Assembly: GCA_947172415.1 (NCBI GenBank) | Contig: OX359200.1 | Coordinates: 2,916,501-2,980,500, forward strand | Length of the DNA stretch: 64,000 nucleotides | From: Chondrosia reniformis | Taxonomy: Eukaryota; Porifera; Demospongiae; Chondrillida; Chondrillidae | Reading direction: 5' to 3' | Shown here: positions 59,534 through 64,000 of the stretch, in pieces | Layout: each line of letters opens with the position of its first letter | How positions within the stretch are numbered: the first letter of the stretch is position 1 | The notes under the pieces: generated by a model | What the model was told of the DNA's origin: nothing | The model's input: only the letters and a program-made list of their open reading frames with translations | Databases searched by the model: none | Position numbers and translations under genes: made by a program

Positions 59534-61000
59534 TCTATGTACTAGTTGCATGTACTAGTTTCTAGTTGTATCTAATAGTTGTATGCACTGGTTGTGTGGA
59601 CTAGTTGTATGTACTAGGTGTATGTACTATTTATATACTAGTTATATGTGTATGTACTAGTTATATGTACTAGTTGTATATACTAGTTGTGGGTTCTAGT
59701 TCTAGTTATACTAGGTACTAGGTAGATCCTAGTTGCATGTACTAGATACAAGTTGATGAACTATTTGTATGTACTAGTTATATGTGTATGTATTAAGAAT
59801 ATGTACTGGTTGTCTAAACTAGTTATATTGTACTAGTTTTTTGGACTAGTTGTATGTACTAGTTTTATGAACTTGTTCTATGAACTAGTGGTGTGTACTA
59901 GTTGTATTTGCTAGTTGTATATACTACTAGTAATATATAACAGTTGTGTGTTCTAGTTATATGTACTAGTTGTATGTACTAGTTGTATGTATTAGTTGTA
60001 TGTACTAGTTGTATGTACTAGCTGTGTGAACTAGTTCTGTGTACTAGTTATATGAACTAGCTGTATGAAGTAGGTGTATGTACTAGTTTTATGTCTCGTA
60101 TGTACTCATTGCTAGTTTTATGTACTAGTTGTATGTACTAGTTGTATGTATTAGTTGTATGTACTAGTTATATGTACTAGTTGTGTGAACTAGTTCTGTG
60201 TACTAGTTCTATGTACTAGTTTTATGAAGTAGTTGTATGTATTAGTTGTGTGTACTAGTTATATGTATTAGTTGTGTGAACCAGTTCTGTGTACTAGTTA
60301 AATGTACTAGTTTTATATACTAGTTGTATATGCTAGTTGTAGGACTAGTTTTGTGTAATAGTTGTGTGTACTAGATGTATGTACTAATTGTAAGTACTTA
60401 TTCTATGCACTAGTTGTATGAAGTAGTTGTATATACTAATTGTAAGTAATAGTTCTATGAACTAGCTCAATGTACTAGTTGTAAATACTAGTTGTATGTC
60501 CTAGTTGTATGAACTATTAACTAGTGGTATGGTCTAGTTGTATGTATAAGTTGTATGTACCAGTTGTATGTACTGTTTTTATGTACTGGTACCAGTTATA
60601 TTTACTAGTACTCAGAAATAGTAGTATGTAATAGTTGTTAGTACTATTTATACATACTAGTTATATGTACTAGTTATATATACTATGTGTATGTACTAGG
60701 TACATATACTAGGCATATATACTAGTTATGTACTTCTTGTATGTACTAGTTATGCAATATTTTTATGTACTAGTTGTATGTACTAGTTGTATGTACTATT
60801 TGTAGGACTAGTTTTATGCACGAGTTGTATGTAGTAGATGTATTTGCTAGTTGTAAGTAATCATTCTATGTACTAGTTTTATGAAGTAGTTGTATATACT
60901 AGTTTTAGGTACAAATTGTATGTACTGGTTGTATGTACTCGTAGCTAGTTGTATTTACAAGTTGTATGTACTAGCTGTATAAGTTGTATGTACTAGTTAT
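59534..61000. repeat. 13-bp satellite, inverted orientation
   Basis: Reverse-orientation satellite. No gene seen. Confidence 0.92.
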
Positions 61001-61002
61001 AA

Positions 61003-62547
61003 CAACTGTTTGAGGTAGATGACAGCAAGGTCAAAGCTTGCTTGATCAACGAATTGAGGAGGAGACTCCACAAAGTGTGGGGCTCTCACCTCAATGGTAA
61101 GAATGCTGCAGAAGCCTCTAACATGTTGTGTGCCTCTCTATTGAGATACTCTTACCCAGTTTTGAAGTGGACTCAAAGTGAGCTTCCAAAACTGGACCGA
61201 ATGGTGAGAAAGATCATGAGAAAGTACCAGTGTCATCACTATAACTCTGCCATTGAAAGAGTGAATTTGCCTCGCTCTCAAGGTGGTAGAGGGCTCTGTA
61301 GTTTTCCTTTGGATCACGACAGGGCTGTTGTGAATCTGGCAAGATACCTCCATACTGCCAATGATCCACTCACAGCTGTTGTGGTTAAACAGCAAAAGTG
61401 GCTGGAGTGCTCAAAGCAGAGGAGGACTGTCTTGAAAGAAGCCAGATTGATACTGAGAAGCCACGGAATAGAACTAGAACCGGAAATGTGGCTGAAGACA
61501 GATTTCTCACAAAATAATGTAAGAGAATGGAGGAGAGTGGCACGTGAGCTCCGGGAGGCTCTGACTGAAAGGTTAAAAAGTAACCTAGCTGATAAGTCTC
61601 ACCAAGGCTCATACCACAGACAAGTCACAAATAGGGAGTCTTATGTGTGGCTTTCTGAGGGGAGACTCAGACCTCAAACTGAGGCTCTGATTCTTGCAGC
61701 CCAAGATGATGTGCTGCACACTAGGTGGTACCAAAATAGGATTCTGAAGAATTCTAGCCTCCTAATGTGCAGAGAATGTGGCAAGGCTATGGAAACGGTC
61801 AAACACATACTAAACATGTGTGAGCCCAAAGGATTTTCTCTCTACAAAGAGAGACATGACCGGGCAATACAGATAGTGTTGTGGAGACTGTTGAAAGAAT
61901 ATGGATTCAAGCAGGAAGAGCCCTGGTACAAACTAGAAGCGAAACCAGTCTATGAGAATAGGGCTGTCAAAATCTTGTGGGATCCTAGTATCCCTACAGA
62001 TGATGAAATGACAGAAAGAAGACCAGACTTAGTGGTTGAGGATCGGCTATGTAAGTCCATCTTCATTATTGAGATGTCAGTTCCTACTGACAGTAATATT
62101 AATGGAAGATGGCAAGAGAAGTTCCAAAAGTACCAGAAGCTGGCGGCTGATATGAGGAAACAATTTAGGGGCTACCGAATTAAGGTAGTCCCGATGATAC
62201 TTGGTGCTTTGGGGACAGTGGACACGCTCCTGGAAGACCTAAGTGGAATTCCAAAGCTGTCAAAAAGTGCAGTAAAAGTGATGAGAGCAATGCAGAGAAC
62301 TGTTCTCTGCTCGGCTGTGAGGATATTGAGGCGACATCTATCTGTTGAGGGATGGACGATAAGTAGTCCTGTCCCAGTCCTGGCCTGTCGACCTCTGGAA
62401 AGTAGTGGTGGATTTGTGTATGGAGGTTCTCCCTCCTATTATGACGGTCAACTTTGGCCCGATGTGCACCTGTCTGCTGCTGCTGGAAGGAGGCAATGCC
62501 GAGGCTTCTGGCTAAAAACCCAAAGAAAGGAAAACATAACTGACTGA
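61003..62547 (+). CDS. Non-LTR element protein, RT thumb plus finger and restriction-like endonuclease (5'-truncated)
   Basis: Uninterrupted to TGA at 62547. The frame is open from the truncation point (QLFEVDDSKVKACLINELRRR), so no start codon is implied; an apparent start at 61042 is TTG and not real. Counting from 61042: LPRSQGGRGLCSF near 77-87 (RT thumb/connector), finger C243-x2-C246...H255...C260, RHD 271-273, KPVYENRAVKILWD 301-314, RPD 327-329 and Glu344 in FIIEMSVP (PD-(D/E)xK nuclease), then VVPMILGALGTVDTLLEDL. The RT catalytic part is missing. The nuclease half looks undamaged, hence a young copy; more complete at the C-terminus than copy 1. Confidence 0.85.
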   Translation, partial: QLFEVDDSKVKACLINELRRRLHKVWGSHLNGKNAAEASNMLCASLLRYSYPVLKWTQSELPKLDRMVRKIMRKYQCHHYNSAIERVNLPRSQGGRGLCSFPLDHDRAVVNLARYLHTANDPLTAVVVKQQKWLECSKQRRTVLKEARLILRSHGIELEPEMWLKTDFSQNNVREWRRVARELREALTERLKSNLADKSHQGSYHRQVTNRESYVWLSEGRLRPQTEALILAAQDDVLHTRWYQNRILKNSSLLMCRECGKAMETVKHILNMCEPKGFSLYKERHDRAIQIVLWRLLKEYGFKQEEPWYKLEAKPVYENRAVKILWDPSIPTDDEMTERRPDLVVEDRLCKSIFIIEMSVPTDSNINGRWQEKFQKYQKLAADMRKQFRGYRIKVVPMILGALGTVDTLLEDLSGIPKLSKSAVKVMRAMQRTVLCSAVRILRRHLSVEGWTISSPVPVLACRPLESSGGFVYGGSPSYYDGQLWPDVHLSAAAGRRQCRGFWLKTQRKENITD

Positions 62548-62569
62548 GGGTTGTCCAAGCCGGATACTC

Positions 62570-62593
62570 CTTGCCTTAGTAAACTAAGGCAAG
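62570..62593 (+). other. 3'-untranslated hairpin of non-LTR element, copy 2
   Basis: CTTGCCTTAGT and ACTAAGGCAAG form a perfect 11-bp stem with a 2-base loop, ~43 bases before the 3' end. Conserved with one mismatch in copy 1. A terminator-like look is coincidental in this context; a reverse transcriptase recognition structure is more plausible. Confidence 0.65.
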
Positions 62594-62636
62594 AAGTAAC
62601 AAGGTTCTCCATTAAGGCTTTTGTTTCTAAAGTATG

Positions 62637-62654
62637 TACTAGTTATATGTACTA
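62637..62654. repeat. Satellite remnant between two elements
   Basis: About 18 bp of inverted-orientation satellite (TGTACTAGTTATATGTAC) separates the non-LTR element from the next transposon. Confidence 0.8.
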
Positions 62655-64000
62655 TAGTGCGTTTCAGTCAAAGCTTCCACTTTTTGAATTTTTTACCTCT
62701 TAAGCTTTTGATAAGCTTAAATTCAAATTTGGTAAGGTCATTTTCTTTGAAACTTGGACAGGTTGTAGCTAACTCATGTAGCTTTGGAATAGCTAGACAA
62801 TTGTGTTACCATGGTAACCATGGGCTTGCGTAATTGCCCCCAATTTCCAAATAAGGTAAAAAGATGCTTTTCTTCAATCTCCTCCTAGGTTGTTTGAAAT
62901 TTTTTTACTTTCTTTAATGTAACATATATTTAAGATAATTTTTAGACTTTATAAAGAGGCTTTTTGTAATATACTTCTTTATTTTTGAGAAATATCAGTT
63001 GGAAATTTTTAATGGTACAAATATTCATTTTCTATCTAGTTTGTGGGGAAACCTTCTAGGAAGTCAATTTTGCTAGCATTCTAAACTAGAATGAATTATC
63101 TAAATTTTTAAAGAGGGTTTTTTCCATAAATGGTTCTAGGAAGGAGTTATTAACTTTTATATTTTACCTAATTTCCATAATTGAAACCACAATGTAAACA
63201 ATATAATGAAATGCACTGGAAATCAAAAATGTGAAGTGTATGGTATTAAATCAAGTCAGTAAAATCAAACATCTTATCTACTTCCCGTTTCTGGAACTCT
63301 TCTGTGACTTTTGTACTCTTTAATTTTACTGTCTGCTTCTAATGCTGTATAGCCTTCTCTGTATGCATGTGCATATTCGCGGGATTTCCTAAAGAATTTT
63401 CTAATGTCATCTGTACTTACACTATTAAAAGCTGGTATAATTACGTTTCTCAGTCCATTGAATGTGTAATCACACTTATCCTTTGCATAAACCTTGGCTT
63501 TACCCCATACCCTCTCTATTGGATTAAGTTCTGGATGAAATTTTGGTAAAAATGGTACTCTGTGACCTAATGCCTGCAAAATTCTTTTAATTTTAGATTT
63601 TTCATTTTTGAAATCTTCATGTTTACCCAATATATCCATCATTTCTTTCTTTGTCATATCAGTAGCTGCAGTCACACCTCTTTCTATCAATACTGTCCGT
63701 AATCCCTTTGCTTGTCCCATTCTGTTAACCATAAACTGCTCCCTGCCATTCCATGTTGTTGTCCTCATTTTTGGTTGCTTGCCTCCATCATTTACATTCA
63801 TCCTACTTGCTACTAATGCATCATCACTATATACCCTATGATTACTACTTTGATCAAAAATCCATAATATGCTAAATCTATCTACTGGATACTTGTATGA
63901 TGCAATTTTGGCTACTTTCTTTACATGTTTAACGAATAGTTCACAAGTCCAGTATCCCTCATTCTCTGCTCTTATGTGCAAAATGTCTCTACCATACTGT
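62655..64000 (-). mobile_element. DNA transposon related to 51882-55278, runs off the window
   Basis: Begins TAGTGCGTTTCAGTC after TA, a diverged version of the TAGTGCATTTCACC end. ~620 bp of non-coding sequence (with a CCATGGTAACCATGG palindrome, also hinted at near 55.16 kb) precede the 3' end of a transposase gene on the - strand. The other end is beyond the window. Confidence 0.8.
63274..64000 (-). CDS. DDE transposase, C-terminal part (partial at window edge)
   Basis: Open frame from the window edge down to the stop at 63274; the in-frame codons before TTG 63981 are also open (YGRDILHIRAENEGYW), so the gene continues outside. Same family as 52314-54430: GYWTCELFVKHVKK, second Asp in LWIFDQSSN, DALVASRMNVNDGGKQPKM, HEDFKNEKSKI, FLPKFHPELNPIERVWGKA with the third catalytic residue (Glu) present, FRKSREYAHAYREG, KEYKSHRRVP. 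There is no intron at the site where the other copy has its second intron. The part seen is undamaged, so this could be an active copy. Confidence 0.85.
   Translation of the reverse strand, partial: QYGRDILHIRAENEGYWTCELFVKHVKKVAKIASYKYPVDRFSILWIFDQSSNHRVYSDDALVASRMNVNDGGKQPKMRTTTWNGREQFMVNRMGQAKGLRTVLIERGVTAATDMTKKEMMDILGKHEDFKNEKSKIKRILQALGHRVPFLPKFHPELNPIERVWGKAKVYAKDKCDYTFNGLRNVIIPAFNSVSTDDIRKFFRKSREYAHAYREGYTALEADSKIKEYKSHRRVPETGSR

Larger units (their letters stand above)
61001..62636 (+). mobile_element. Non-LTR retrotransposon (R2/NeSL-like), copy 2, 5'-truncated
   Basis: Starts inside coding sequence at about 61001 and ends at TTTGTTTCTAAAGTA (62636) without poly-A, directly against satellite. 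Shares its 3' end exactly with copy 1 at 44974. Provides the empty site for the transposon nested in copy 1. The 3' untranslated region is ~90 bp and has a perfect hairpin. Confidence 0.88.

Noticed and set aside
62570-62593. Hairpin read as a rho-independent terminator
   Set aside because: Eukaryotic retrotransposon 3' region with no following T-run; conserved between copies as part of the element.
63205-63222. ATGAAATGCACTGG resembling the transposon terminus TAGTGCATTTCA inside the last element
   Set aside because: No TA flank and no partner end; the transposase gene continues beyond it, so it is internal or chance.

Overview
This window looks like a repeat-dominated piece of an invertebrate animal nuclear genome, probably pericentromeric, subtelomeric or another silent heterochromatic block. 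I recognise no host gene. About two thirds of it is one AT-rich satellite built on a 13-bp monomer (ACTAGTACATACA and variants). Every protein-coding remnant belongs to a transposable element. The element mix (Penelope-like retroelements, non-LTR elements with a C-terminal restriction-like endonuclease, an RTE-like fragment, pogo-type MITEs and a cut-and-paste transposon with short ~90-bp introns) is what I would expect in cnidarians, sponges or other non-vertebrate metazoans. The sequence does not let me name the species.

Layout. 1-4.6 kb: satellite with two tail-to-tail copies of a permuted (Naiad-like) Penelope element; each tail carries an E2F-like palindrome, a TATA box and a hammerhead ribozyme. 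4.6-16.1 kb: satellite with larger duplicated segments, carrying two head-to-head fold-back elements (each with two hammerhead ribozymes in opposite orientation) and three copies of a pogo-type MITE. 16.1-18.7 kb: a 5'-truncated non-LTR retrotransposon with one long open frame and a poly-A tail. 18.7-25 kb: satellite. 25.0-26.0 kb: RTE-like fragment with an (AATC)n tail. 26-33.8 kb: satellite with MITE-like insertions and a 387-bp higher-order repeat. 33.8-35.3 and 39.2-40.7 kb: two canonical Penelope-type elements with rearranged, inverted structures. 40.7-42.05 and 45.9-47.36 kb: two non-autonomous copies of a TA-flanked DNA transposon, the second nested in a non-LTR element (45.0-49.9 kb). 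50.3-50.7 kb: a MITE-like block at which the satellite switches strand; from there to the end it reads TGTATGTACTAGT. 51.88-55.28 kb: the long relative of the same DNA transposon with a three-exon transposase. 58.9-59.5 kb: a third Penelope tail. 61.0-62.6 kb: second copy of the non-LTR element. 62.65 kb to the edge: a second transposase gene of the same DNA transposon group, running off the window.

How it works together. The satellite is the landing field and most elements are dead or truncated. The strongest signal is self-cleaving RNA: nine hammerhead motifs (type I topology) occur in three unrelated element groups, and nearly all have a palindromic or near-palindromic helix III that favours a dimeric ribozyme. 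The small fold-back elements encode no protein, and one contains a ~347-bp partial direct repeat around the ribozyme, as in retrozyme-type non-autonomous elements that may borrow Penelope machinery. The other notable signals are recurrent inverted Penelope structures, a strand switch in the satellite, and catalytic-residue substitutions in otherwise open transposase and reverse transcriptase frames.
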